Origin: an uncultured SAR116 cluster alpha proteobacterium
Lineage (GTDB): Bacteria > Pseudomonadota > Alphaproteobacteria > Puniceispirillales > Marisalimonadaceae
Length of the DNA stretch: 53,123 nt
Direction of reading: 5' to 3'
Assembly (NCBI GenBank): GCA_902517815.1
Contig: CABYED010000012.1
Span: forward strand, 1-53,123
In this document: piece after piece, positions 44,353-52,281 of the stretch
Layout: each line of letters starts with the position of its first letter
How positions within the stretch are numbered: the first letter of the stretch is position 1
Program-made: the position numbers and the translations under genes
The notes under the pieces: model-generated
What the model was told of the DNA's origin: nothing
What the model saw: only the letters and a program-made list of their open reading frames with translations
Database searches by the model: none

Positions 44353-45641
44353 TTTTTTTTATTTTTTTTATTTATTTGATACGCTCTACCAATTGAAAGA
44401 TTGTTATTAGGTACATCTTTATTAAAGACACTTCCTGCGCCCATTGTAACATTGTCACCAATTTTGATTGGGGCTATAATAGTTGAATTCGAGCCAACAA
44501 AAGAATTTTTACCTATTTTTGTTTTATTTTTATTTTTACCATCAAAATTACATGTAATTGTGCCAGCACCAATGTTAGTTGAGGATCCAATTTCAGTGTC
44601 TCCAACATATGATAAATGGTTGATTTTAACTTTATTTGAAATATTACTTTTTTTAATTTCAACAAAGTTACCAATTTTAGAGTTCTCACCAATAATAGTA
44701 TCACCTCTGATTCTTGCAAATGGTCCGATTATTGAACCTTTTTTAATTTTACATTCTTCTATGTGAGAAAAAGACTTAATTTCTACAAATGAATCAATAA
44801 CTACATTATTTCCAAAAACCACATTAGGGTGTACTACTACGTCTTTCCCAAATTTAGTGTCATAATTGATAAAAGTTGAATTAGGATCGATTAATTTTAC
44901 ACCATTCATCATAGCCTTGTTTCGGATTAAATTTTGAGAAATACTTTCTGCAATTGATAATTCTAGTTGAGTATTTATACCTATTATCTCTTCTTCATCA
45001 ATTTCAATAAAAGATATATTTTTATTTTCTTTATTCAATATTTTTACTATATCTGTTAAGTAAAGTTCGCCTGAAAGTGAATTTTTTTTAATTTTATCTA
45101 AGTGTGTTAAACAAGAACTATGTATGCCCATAATTCCACCATTGCAGAAAATTGAATCTATTTTATTTCTTTTGTTGTCTTTATACTCTATAATTTTAAA
45201 GGGTTTCTTGTTGTCATCAAAAATTATTTTTCCATATTTATTTTTATCAAATTTTTTAAAGCCAGTTAATACCAGGTCATTACCATTTTTTAGAGAATTG
45301 ACAATTTTCTTTAGTGTCTTGGGTGTTATGAAGGGAGTGTCTGCAAAACATATAATTACTGCTCCTTCAAAATTGTCAAGCAATAAGATTGCTTTTCGAA
45401 CTGCATCCCCAGTACCCAGAGGTTTTTTTTGGATTGTCTTAATTACGCTCTTATTTTCAATATCAAATTTATCAAATTCCTGAGGAGCAACAATTATTGT
45501 TTTTTTAATTCCAGCCGACTGATTAGCATCAATTACCCATTGAAGCATGGTCTTACCAGAAATTGTGTGTAAGGGTTTAGGAGTGCTTGACAGCATCCTA
45601 CTTCCTTTTCCAGCACTTAATATAATTGAACAAATTTTCAT
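44349..45641 (-). CDS. glmU: Bifunctional UDP-GlcNAc pyrophosphorylase/acetyltransferase GlmU
   Basis: GlmU makes UDP-GlcNAc from glucosamine-1-phosphate: it acetylates with acetyl-CoA, then uridylates. The 430 residues have the pyrophosphorylase domain (LSAGKGSRM, KPLHTISGKTML, KKPLGTGDAVRKA, CFADTPFITP, NGGIMGIHSS). The C-terminal left-handed beta-helix follows (GDTIIGENSKIGNFVEIKKS, NHLSYVGDTEIGSSTNIGAG, TITCNFDGKNK). AGTITCNFDG is the GlmU-specific site. It is convergent with the glycosyltransferase-like gene and divergent from glmS, which provides glucosamine-6-phosphate. Confidence 0.96.
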   Translation of the reverse strand: MKICSIILSAGKGSRMLSSTPKPLHTISGKTMLQWVIDANQSAGIKKTIIVAPQEFDKFDIENKSVIKTIQKKPLGTGDAVRKAILLLDNFEGAVIICFADTPFITPKTLKKIVNSLKNGNDLVLTGFKKFDKNKYGKIIFDDNKKPFKIIEYKDNKRNKIDSIFCNGGIMGIHSSCLTHLDKIKKNSLSGELYLTDIVKILNKENKNISFIEIDEEEIIGINTQLELSIAESISQNLIRNKAMMNGVKLIDPNSTFINYDTKFGKDVVVHPNVVFGNNVVIDSFVEIKSFSHIEECKIKKGSIIGPFARIRGDTIIGENSKIGNFVEIKKSNISNKVKINHLSYVGDTEIGSSTNIGAGTITCNFDGKNKNKTKIGKNSFVGSNSTIIAPIKIGDNVTMGAGSVFNKDVPNNNLSIGRAYQINKKNKKN

Positions 45642-45732
45642 AAAAATGTTATATCTCTTATGTTTACAAATATAAAGCTTTAAAATTTACGATGAAAATT
45701 ATATTAATTAAATTTTAAAAAAGAGGTGCGAA

Positions 45733-47580
45733 ATGTGCGGTGTTGTTGCAGTAATTGGAAAACAAAATGCAGGCAAACTCGTAATTGAAGGTTTAAAAAA
45801 ACTTGAATATAGAGGATATGACTCCGCAGGCATTGCTTCAGTTTCTAGTGAAACCCTCAATATTGTTAAATCTGAAGGTAAACTAATCAATTTAATTAAT
45901 AAGTTAAGTGAAGTATCTAATTCAAGTTTAAAATCTGTTAATGCGATAGCTATGGGTCATACAAGGTGGGCTACACACGGAAATGTTAGTGTTGAAAATG
46001 CTCATCCATTGACAAGTGAAAATAGAGTAGCTGTTGTGCATAACGGAATTATTGAAAATTATGCATTTATAAAAAACAAACTCATGTCAGAGGGATATAG
46101 CTTTAAAAGTCAGACTGACACTGAGGTATTGCCACATCTATTTACTAAACATATCAAATTAGGAAATAATTTGTTGCAAGCAGGTAGGCTGGTTTTAAAA
46201 GATATTAAGGGGGCATTTGCTTTTGTTGCAATGAGTTTAGATTTTCCAGGCGAATTATTTGTATCCAGAAATTCGTCACCGTTAGCTATTGGTTTGGGTG
46301 ACAAATCAAACTTTGTAGGATCAGACGCGCACTCGATAGATCATCTAACCCAAAAAATAATTTACTTAGAAGATGGTGATCATGCATTAATAAATTTTGA
46401 GGATGTTCAGATTTTTAATATGAATAATGAAAAAGTTGATAGAAAAATTATAAATATAAAAGCTGAAATTGGTTTGATTACAAAGGGTGGTTATAGACAT
46501 TTCATGGAAAAGGAAATATTTGAACAGCCTTCAGTAATTCCTCAGACAATTTCAACATTTGTTAAAGATAACTATGAAATTAAAATAGATCTAAATAAAT
46601 TAGGATTTAAAAATAAAAATACATTACTTATATCTGCAGCTGGAACAAGTTATTATGCTGCAATGGTTGGTAAATATTGGATAGAACAACTAGCTGATTT
46701 ACCTGTTATAATTGACTTAGCATCAGAATATAGATACAGAAAACCATCTGTTTTTGGTCAAAGTGCTATGTTAGTTATTTCACAGTCTGGTGAAAGTTTG
46801 GATACGCTTATGGCATTGAGGCATGGTAAAGAACTTGGATTAAATACTAATGCAATTGTTAATGTTGAGGGTAGTACAATAGATAGGGAAGTAGATTATA
46901 GTTTATACACTAGAGTAGGAGCAGAAATAGGTGTTGCAAGCACAAAATCTTTTATGTCTCAGTTAGTTATTTTATTTTTAATTGCTGTTGCTCTTGGAAA
47001 AAAATTTAATAATATCACAACAGCACAAACACAAAAAATTTGCTTAAACATACTAGCTTTACCTAGTGCTATTGCACAAATGTTAAATATGGAAAATGAA
47101 ATAAAGTTGGTAGCTCAGAATATAAAAAATGCAAAGAGCATAATATTTCTTGGTAGAGGACTTTTATATCCTCTTGCATTAGAGGGCGCATTGAAATTAA
47201 AAGAAATCAGTTATATTCATGCTGAAGGATTTGCAGCAGGTGAAATGAAGCATGGTCCAATTGCTCTTATTGAAGATCAAGTGCCAGTAATTATGTTTTT
47301 AGTATCGGATGGAAACGAAGATAAAGCAATAAGCAACTTGCAAGAAGCATACTCGAGAGGTGCAAAAATAATTTTAATTGCAGACAAAAATTGTATTCAA
47401 AAAGCTTCGTTTGCTCATCATAAAATAGAAATACCAAATTTTGAAACGGATTTTAAATCATTATTATCACCATTTCTTATGGCAATTCCAGCTCAGTTAT
47501 TAGCTTATCATGTTGCTAATGAAAGAGGCACTGATGTGGATCAACCAAGGAATTTAGCAAAATCAGTTACCGTGGAGTAG
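45733..47580 (+). CDS. glmS: Glutamine-fructose-6-phosphate aminotransferase GlmS
   Basis: Makes glucosamine-6-phosphate, the entry to peptidoglycan and LPS amino sugars. The 615 residues begin MCGVVAVIG with Cys2 as the glutaminase nucleophile. RGYDSAGIA, GHTRWATHG, NAHPL, HNGIIENY and SDTE-like QTDTEVL complete this domain. Two SIS sugar-isomerase domains follow (ISAAGTSYYAAMVGKYW, SQSGESLDTLMAL, GRGLLYPLALEGALKLKEIS). The C-terminus is DQPRNLAKSVTVE. GAGGTGCGAA precedes the ATG; no glmS ribozyme-like leader fits in the short gap to glmU. A mobile-element-like inverted repeat begins seven bases after its stop. Confidence 0.97.
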   Translation: MCGVVAVIGKQNAGKLVIEGLKKLEYRGYDSAGIASVSSETLNIVKSEGKLINLINKLSEVSNSSLKSVNAIAMGHTRWATHGNVSVENAHPLTSENRVAVVHNGIIENYAFIKNKLMSEGYSFKSQTDTEVLPHLFTKHIKLGNNLLQAGRLVLKDIKGAFAFVAMSLDFPGELFVSRNSSPLAIGLGDKSNFVGSDAHSIDHLTQKIIYLEDGDHALINFEDVQIFNMNNEKVDRKIINIKAEIGLITKGGYRHFMEKEIFEQPSVIPQTISTFVKDNYEIKIDLNKLGFKNKNTLLISAAGTSYYAAMVGKYWIEQLADLPVIIDLASEYRYRKPSVFGQSAMLVISQSGESLDTLMALRHGKELGLNTNAIVNVEGSTIDREVDYSLYTRVGAEIGVASTKSFMSQLVILFLIAVALGKKFNNITTAQTQKICLNILALPSAIAQMLNMENEIKLVAQNIKNAKSIIFLGRGLLYPLALEGALKLKEISYIHAEGFAAGEMKHGPIALIEDQVPVIMFLVSDGNEDKAISNLQEAYSRGAKIILIADKNCIQKASFAHHKIEIPNFETDFKSLLSPFLMAIPAQLLAYHVANERGTDVDQPRNLAKSVTVE

Positions 47581-47586
47581 TTTTGC

Positions 47587-47598
47587 TGTGGGGTAAGT
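47587..47598 (+). repeat. Left terminal inverted repeat
   Basis: TGTGGGGTAAGT, perfect inverted match to 50384-50395. Four bases outside it (TTGC versus TTGT on the other end) also nearly match, so 15 of 16 positions agree. It is conspicuously GC-rich for this window. Confidence 0.75.
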
Positions 47599-47852
47599 TT
47601 CCTTTCTTTAAGTGTTAGATTATACCACTTCTTTAGTCTTTAGTCTGATGATATATAGTTTACAACATGAGCATCAAATATAATAAAAATAAAGATATAT
47701 CTTATATATTTTAATTTATTGGGAGTAGGGTTGTGTTCATTTTAAAGTAAACTTAATTGATTTTTATTAATACAATCATAACGAATAAAGTATGAAAACA
47801 AAAATAATACTTACTCCAACCATCATCAAAAATTTTTTATAAACTTCCCACA

Positions 47853-49475
47853 TCAAAAATTTAACTCACTTTGTCTTGGGTCATTAATTCTTTTTGATGT
47901 TTTAAAAACTCCAATTTTATAGCAAATAGGACAACCAGAACGGTTTTTTGTTCTATCACTTATCCGTGCTATCCATTCATGATTACTATTTATTTTACAT
48001 TGCCACCAAACTTTTTTATGTGAAAATTTTCTGAATTGATTAGGTAGTTTGTCTTCATTTTTTATAGGATGCCATTCTTTTGCAATTTCTGAAAACTGAC
48101 TAGAAAGACTATTAATTTCATCAACTAATTGCATTGGATTTATTTTTTTTTCTTTATAACAAACTGGACATCCATAATTTTTAAATGTTCTTCCACTAAT
48201 ACGTGCTTCCCATTCATGTTTATTATTATTTTTACATTGCCACCAAACTTTTTTACTAGAAAACTTTCTAAATTGACTTGGCAATGAATTTCCATTTTTT
48301 ATAGGATGCCATTCTTTAGCAATTTCTGGAAACTGACTAGATAGACTATTGGTTTCATCAACTTTAAAAACTATACCTTTCTCTAATCTTTTTATATTAC
48401 ATTTTGAACATCCTTCACCATTTTTTGTTCTATAAATTTCTTTTTCATATGAATGATTTTTAATACATTTCCACCAAACATTTCTGTTGCTTCCATATGT
48501 AAAATGTTCTGGTCTCAAAGGATAATTTTTTTCATAATCCCAAAACTTTTCATATTGAGGATGAGTTTTTAAAAAAGATTTTTCTAATGTTGGAATAGGG
48601 AATTGTTTTGAATATTCTTCAAAATGTTCTTCATTTAAAAATTCAGTCTCATTTAAATAATTTCGATATGTATCAAGTGGATAAATATCAACAAAGATTA
48701 TTTTCCTTATTTGATGAATGATGTTATTTAAATCTTTTTTTAAAAGACCTTCTCTTCTTTTAGGTATCAATATATCATTTTTAGATATCTTATTTAGAGG
48801 TTCTTCTCTTACACGAATTAAATTTAAATTGTTTTTCTCACAAAACTTATTTTTTTTCTCATCTAATTTTACTTTATTTTTGTGCCAATATGCTCCATCA
48901 AACTCAATTCCTAACTTTAGTGGTGGAACATAAATATCAAACTCAACTTTTTTAATTTTATGTCTATGTATAGTATTAGAAAAAATATATTTTAGTTCTG
49001 AAAAAATCCTTATTTCAGATTGTGATGATGAATTTGTGCATCTTGGACATCCAGAACCTTTTGATGTTCTAATTGAGATTCGAGTTTCGTATGAATGATT
49101 TAAATTACACTTAAACCAATATTTTTTGTGACTAAATGCTGCTACTTCTTCTGGTCTATTAGGAAAGTTTTTTTTATAGTCCCATTCTTGAGCAATTTTA
49201 GGAAATAAAAACTTTAAATTATTATCTTTTCCTACTCTATGACCAGAACAATATGGACAAACTATATTTTTAGAAGTTCTTGCATTAGGTGAATGTTGAA
49301 ACTCATGATTTTTTTTTGAACAAATCCACCATATTAATTTACCAGAACCATAAGAAACATTTTCTGGTTTTAAATCACCATTTTTTGTTGGATGAAATTC
49401 TCTGAGTAAATGTGGGTAATCTAAAATAGTTTTTCTAAAAATACCAATACCCCCTTTTTTCCAGTCACTAATCAT
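47853..49475 (-). CDS. Five-zinc-ribbon (DUF4379-like) protein with an embedded Vsr-like nuclease domain
   Basis: The 540 residues are built of repeated C-x(4-5)-H-x(15)-C-x-x-C modules. Their ligands are Cys52/His57/Cys73/Cys76, Cys123/His127/Cys143/Cys146, Cys337/His341/Cys356/Cys359, Cys414/His420/Cys436/Cys439 and Cys493/His499/Cys515/Cys518. Each is preceded by EWD/EWH...P and WW-x-C strings typical of DUF4379. Between modules two and three, residues 152-245 look like a PD-(D/E)XK Vsr/DUF559-type nuclease: Glu154, EFDIYVPPLKLGIEFDGAYWH (Asp180, Glu191, Asp193 within two blocks), then IRVREEPL. Modules four and five are near-identical, a recent duplication. A defence, homing or mobile-element role is inference. 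The ATG follows a strong Shine-Dalgarno only via an 8-codon mini-ORF. Confidence 0.75.
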   Translation of the reverse strand: MISDWKKGGIGIFRKTILDYPHLLREFHPTKNGDLKPENVSYGSGKLIWWICSKKNHEFQHSPNARTSKNIVCPYCSGHRVGKDNNLKFLFPKIAQEWDYKKNFPNRPEEVAAFSHKKYWFKCNLNHSYETRISIRTSKGSGCPRCTNSSSQSEIRIFSELKYIFSNTIHRHKIKKVEFDIYVPPLKLGIEFDGAYWHKNKVKLDEKKNKFCEKNNLNLIRVREEPLNKISKNDILIPKRREGLLKKDLNNIIHQIRKIIFVDIYPLDTYRNYLNETEFLNEEHFEEYSKQFPIPTLEKSFLKTHPQYEKFWDYEKNYPLRPEHFTYGSNRNVWWKCIKNHSYEKEIYRTKNGEGCSKCNIKRLEKGIVFKVDETNSLSSQFPEIAKEWHPIKNGNSLPSQFRKFSSKKVWWQCKNNNKHEWEARISGRTFKNYGCPVCYKEKKINPMQLVDEINSLSSQFSEIAKEWHPIKNEDKLPNQFRKFSHKKVWWQCKINSNHEWIARISDRTKNRSGCPICYKIGVFKTSKRINDPRQSELNF

Positions 49476-49555
49476 AATCTATAAATGCAATAAGTATCCT
49501 ATCATAAAAACACCTCCTCTAAAACTGACAAGAAATAATTTGAACTTCCCTAATA
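49474..49555. repeat. ~80-bp direct repeat, copy A
   Basis: The first 25 bases are identical to copy B at 49996; the rest matches with small gaps (AAAAACACC, AAAACTGACA, AGAAAT, ATTTG, ACTTC, ATTATT shared in order). It lies between the nuclease start and the secreted-protein gene. Confidence 0.8.
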
Positions 49556-49573
49556 CATTATTAGAATGAGGTA

Positions 49574-49978
49574 ATGAGATATATTTTAATAGTATTGTTT
49601 TCAGTAATCTTTACTTTCAATTCCTATGCAAGTGATAAATGGTTTTTTATTGATGAAGGATGGAATGGTGCTAAATTTTATGTATATAATGATAAAGATA
49701 AAATCAAAAAAGATGGCATTTTTTTATACCTTTATCATGCAGTCAATTACAAGAAATGTAATGGAACTAAAAACTACCCATGTTCAGCATTGTTGTACAC
49801 AAAATTTAACTGTTCGAATTTCACTTCTCTTGATTTAAATTTTAAATTTTATACTAAGCATAACTTTGGTGGAATTCTTGTTAATGAAAAAAATATTGAT
49901 GAAAACATAGATAATACTTGGGATAGTTGGAATGATGGTGACACTAACTATAAAATAATGAAAAAATTTTGTTATTAA
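49574..49978 (+). CDS. Small secreted protein, surface-adhesin E-like
   Basis: The 134 residues start with a clean signal peptide (cleavage about after NSYAS). The mature part has four cysteines (YKKCNGTKNYPCSALLYTKFNC and a terminal KKFCY), compatible with two disulfides. The plan of a Ser-Ala core strand, a Cys-terminated strand, a Gly-rich turn (KHNFGGILVNE) and a C-terminal W...W...Cys resembles surface-adhesin protein E-like domains; this is a weak, remembered resemblance. It stands between two copies of an ~80-bp direct repeat, like a cassette. Function unknown. Confidence 0.62.
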   Translation: MRYILIVLFSVIFTFNSYASDKWFFIDEGWNGAKFYVYNDKDKIKKDGIFLYLYHAVNYKKCNGTKNYPCSALLYTKFNCSNFTSLDLNFKFYTKHNFGGILVNEKNIDENIDNTWDSWNDGDTNYKIMKKFCY

Positions 49979-49995
49979 ATTTTTACCAAGTAAAA

Positions 49996-50080
49996 ATAAT
50001 CTATAAATGCAATAAGTATCAATTCAAAAACACCCCCCATCCAAAACTGACAGAAATTGATTTGTACTTCTTTTGAAATA
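49996..50080. repeat. ~80-bp direct repeat, copy B
   Basis: Second copy of the repeat at 49474, 522 bases away, same orientation, starting with the same 25 bases. It fills the gap between the secreted-protein stop and the stop of the convergent HTH gene. Confidence 0.8.
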
Positions 50081-50446
50081 TTATTTGCCAAGTTTAAATT
50101 TTATATTTGATATAGAAATTTTTGGTTTTGTACATATTATTTCTAATCTTTTTTTCCTATTTTTCGCAATAGAATGAACATGGTTATTTATAAAAGTATT
50201 TCCTCTTGGAGTGAGGTGTCCATTTTCATTTAACCAGTTTGCAATTTGGACATCATTCATTTCTTTATTTCTTAATTCGATTATGGTTTCATATAAGAAA
50301 TGTTGGTATTGAGAATAGTTTGGAATTCGTAAATTAGGTGAGGTTAAATTGAGGTCAAAACACAATAAAGAGTTAGGATATCCACTTACCCCACAACAAG
50401 AGTATTCAGTAACTGTGGAATAGTAGTGTAGGTATGCACTCAACAA
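50081..50446 (-). CDS. Small HTH protein related to the recombinase-type domain; start uncertain
   Basis: The frame gives 121 residues. The useful part is the C-terminal ~75: YETIIELRNKEMNDVQIANW, then LNENGHLTPRGNTFINNHV and HSIAKNRKKRLE. This pattern (helix, WLNExGxxTPRGxxF, V-x-S-I-x-K-x-K-x-R) resembles the recombinase domain that follows serine resolvases, and a decayed paralogue lies at 50594-50875. The first ~17 residues read across the inverted repeat at 50384-50395 and flanking DNA, so they are doubtful; an in-frame TTG at 50365 would give 94 residues. It may be a fragment. Confidence 0.45.
   Translation of the reverse strand: MLSAYLHYYSTVTEYSCCGVSGYPNSLLCFDLNLTSPNLRIPNYSQYQHFLYETIIELRNKEMNDVQIANWLNENGHLTPRGNTFINNHVHSIAKNRKKRLEIICTKPKISISNIKFKLGK
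50384..50395 (-). repeat. Right terminal inverted repeat
   Basis: ACTTACCCCACA on the plus strand, the exact reverse complement of 47587-47598. Eleven bases further on, a copy of the glmS 3' end lies at 50406-50423. Confidence 0.75.
50406..50423 (+). repeat. glmS-tail-like direct repeat
   Basis: TCAGTAACTGTGGAATAG matches the last six codons of glmS (47563-47580, TCAGTTACCGTGGAGTAG) at 15 of 18 bases. All three differences fall in third codon positions, so both encode SVTVE-stop. The similarity does not extend upstream into more of glmS. Confidence 0.5.
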
Positions 50447-50593
50447 ATTAATAAAATTTTAATATTTCTAAAATACACTACCTACAACGGTATTAAAAAA
50501 GTGCAATTATGTATGTAAAAATACCAGACCTGACAACAGCATCTGTTTTGATATTATAAATTCATGCAAATATTAATTCCATGGCACCGATAG

Positions 50594-50875
50594 GTGCAGA
50601 AGATCACTGCATTTCATTTTAAGAAATTAAGATACTCTAATTATCTACAAGAACTTTGGGAACTTATCAAAAAAAAGCACAATTTTAGAATGGGTTATCG
50701 TAGAATTTCAAAGTGGTTAAATGAAAATTGATACAAAACAACGAGAGGACATATGTTCAAAAACACTCATGTCTACTCCATTTTGCTCAAGAAAAAGATC
50801 TTTGATGAAAGAATATATAATATGTCTAAACCTATAATTACAAACTTAAGAATTAGATTAGTACATAATCATTAA
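50594..50875 (+). pseudogene. Decayed small HTH protein, paralogue of the gene at 50081
   Basis: In one frame the sequence reads YLQELWELIKKKHNFRMGYR, RISKWLNEN, TGA (50729-50731), YKTTRGHMFKNTHVYSI and LLKKKIFDER. It is the same domain as the HTH protein at 50081 (WLNENGxxTxRGxxFxNxHVxSI). The TGA stands exactly where that protein has the Gly of LNENG, so one GGA-to-TGA change broke it. No good start codon precedes the frame, and a TAG closes it upstream at 50591. The rest of the 50447-50593 gap shows nothing I can support. Confidence 0.68.
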
Positions 50876-50914
50876 TATTGAATTAAAATACCATTTATGT
50901 TCTATTCATTAATT

Positions 50915-51610
50915 ATGAAATGTAAAAAAAATATAAAAATTCTATTTTTTCTTTTATTTTCATTTATTTTTTTAAACGGATGTAATCCTAACACCTCTGA
51001 AACAACAATTTATACTTCTGATGTTGAAGAAGTCAAAAATGGTGAAATAATTGATGTACCTATGAAATTATCTTTTCAAATGTTAGGAGAAGATACAGAT
51101 AATTCATTGGAGAAATCAAAAAATATTGCAATAGATTTTTTGCATCCAGATTCAAAATTTTATATTACCAAAGGTCAATATACACAAGATTTTGTTGTAG
51201 AAACTTTTGTCCCTATGATTAAAGCAGATAATAAAATTATAAAATCTTACTTTAAAAATAATAAGCGTTTAGTTTCACTTTATTATCATCCAAAGTTTAC
51301 ACAAAGAGGATCTGACAAAATTGAACTTGTTTTTCAAAAATCTTTTGCCAAATCCTTGAATAAAAAACTTTTTAATATTAACCCGTTATTACAATTGAAT
51401 TTTCCTGCACAAGAGACAAAATTTAGAGTTGTTAGCGATAGTAAAAAAGAAAAAAAAGTAGGTGCTTATTCTGTATGGGTTTCAAAAAAACCATTTTTAT
51501 CAAAAATTACTACTTTAAAACGTAGACAAGAAATAGAATTTGTTTTTAAAGGTGGTGTAGATAGCGTGTATAGTAATATTAATCCACATATTTATATAAT
51601 AAATAAGTAG
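50915..51610 (+). CDS. Lipoprotein of unknown function
   Basis: I start at ATG 50915 (MKCKKNIKILFFLLFSFIFL), although 50897 is in frame, because it gives a standard lipoprotein signal ending in FLNGC; Cys23 would be lipidated. The mature ~209 residues are mostly predicted beta with many Lys and Phe (LSFQMLGEDTDNSLEKSKN, FYITKGQYTQDFVVETFVPM, GAYSVWVSKKPF). I recognise no family; similar proteins exist in prophage-like and island settings as far as I recall. It is intact, although genes on both sides have decayed. Confidence 0.65.
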   Translation: MKCKKNIKILFFLLFSFIFLNGCNPNTSETTIYTSDVEEVKNGEIIDVPMKLSFQMLGEDTDNSLEKSKNIAIDFLHPDSKFYITKGQYTQDFVVETFVPMIKADNKIIKSYFKNNKRLVSLYYHPKFTQRGSDKIELVFQKSFAKSLNKKLFNINPLLQLNFPAQETKFRVVSDSKKEKKVGAYSVWVSKKPFLSKITTLKRRQEIEFVFKGGVDSVYSNINPHIYIINK

Positions 51611-51683
51611 TTGGAGAAATGTAAAACCATACAACCCCACTAATAAATTACCGAGAAGCAGATCGTCCAGGGGGTGATTTTAA

Positions 51684-52266
51684 ATGAATTTTATTGATCA
51701 CAATTCCTCTTTAGAAACTTGTTGGAGATCAATAATACTCTATCTCATTAGAGTTAAATCCTAACTTAGTAGTGATAAATTAAGATTTACAAAATGAAGT
51801 TTTATTCATCTTCAATAAAAAGAATAGATGAATTGATGTTACTTCTTCAAGAGATGGTCTAAATGGTTACCAAAAAGGAAAATGCTTTTTCTGTCAAAAG
51901 AATATTCAAATTTAACAACGATGTGAACACTTTTGCGATGTAGATCACTTTTCCCCACATAGACTTAAAAGTTCAAGTGAATTTTTGAATATAAATCAAG
52001 TATGGTATCTTGTTTTGTCATGTAAGTAATGTAATAGAGGCGTCCTTGGTAAATTTGACAAAATACCCGAAGTTACTTTTTTAAAAAATTTAAATGAAAG
52101 AAATAATTATTTTATAGAAAGTCATCATCCATTAAGAAACTATTTTAAATCAAACTGGAAGAACCATTAATGATCGTAAAATGTTTCTTAAGAAATTTTA
52201 TCAAAATGGTGTTAATAAGATCCCAACAAAATGGAAACCAAATGAAATTTTTAGAGATAAGTTATA
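51684..52266 (+). pseudogene. Decayed HNH endonuclease gene
   Basis: GGGGGTG precedes ATG 51684, which opens MNFIDHNSSLETCWRSIILY, the usual start of a family of HNH endonucleases. The frame stops at 51762. The core reappears downstream in another frame: SRDGLNGYQKGKCFFCQKN, CDVDHFSPHRL, INQVWYLVLSCK, CNRGVLGKFDKIPE and SHHPLR. TGA (51829) and TAA (51913 and 52027, the last inside the Cys-x-x-Cys pair) interrupt it. The tail QTGRTINDRKMFLKKFYQN ... TKWKPNEIF lies in yet another frame, after a one-base shift near 52142. Frameshifts plus nonsense codons and a shortened middle show it is dead. Confidence 0.75.
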
Positions 52267-52281
52267 AATAATTTTGTTTTT

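Larger units (their letters stand above)
47587..50395. mobile_element. Putative non-autonomous transposon-like segment inserted next to glmS
   Basis: The 2.8-kb segment starts 5'-TGTGGGGTAAGT and ends ACTTACCCCACA-3'. TGT...ACA ends and a position immediately downstream of glmS are both properties of Tn7-family elements. It encloses the zinc-ribbon nuclease gene, a secreted-protein gene and most of an HTH gene. Against a true element: no TnsA/B/C/D or other transposase is inside, and the bases next to the ends (TTTGC and ACAAG) do not form a target-site duplication. It may be a remnant moved by a transposase encoded elsewhere. The limits are seen; the mechanism is inferred. Confidence 0.42.

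Noticed and set aside
47599-47852. Search for a gene or RNA between the left inverted repeat and the nuclease stop.
   Set aside because: Only frames of about 16 codons without ribosome-binding sites, and no structured GC-rich stretch, were found.
50081-50446. First ~17 residues of the HTH frame as part of the protein.
   Set aside because: They are antisense to the inverted repeat and to the glmS-tail copy, so the reading is probably accidental.
51634-51640. ACCCCAC (reverse GTGGGGT) as a third element end.
   Set aside because: Only seven bases match the 12-bp repeat and the TGT terminus is absent.
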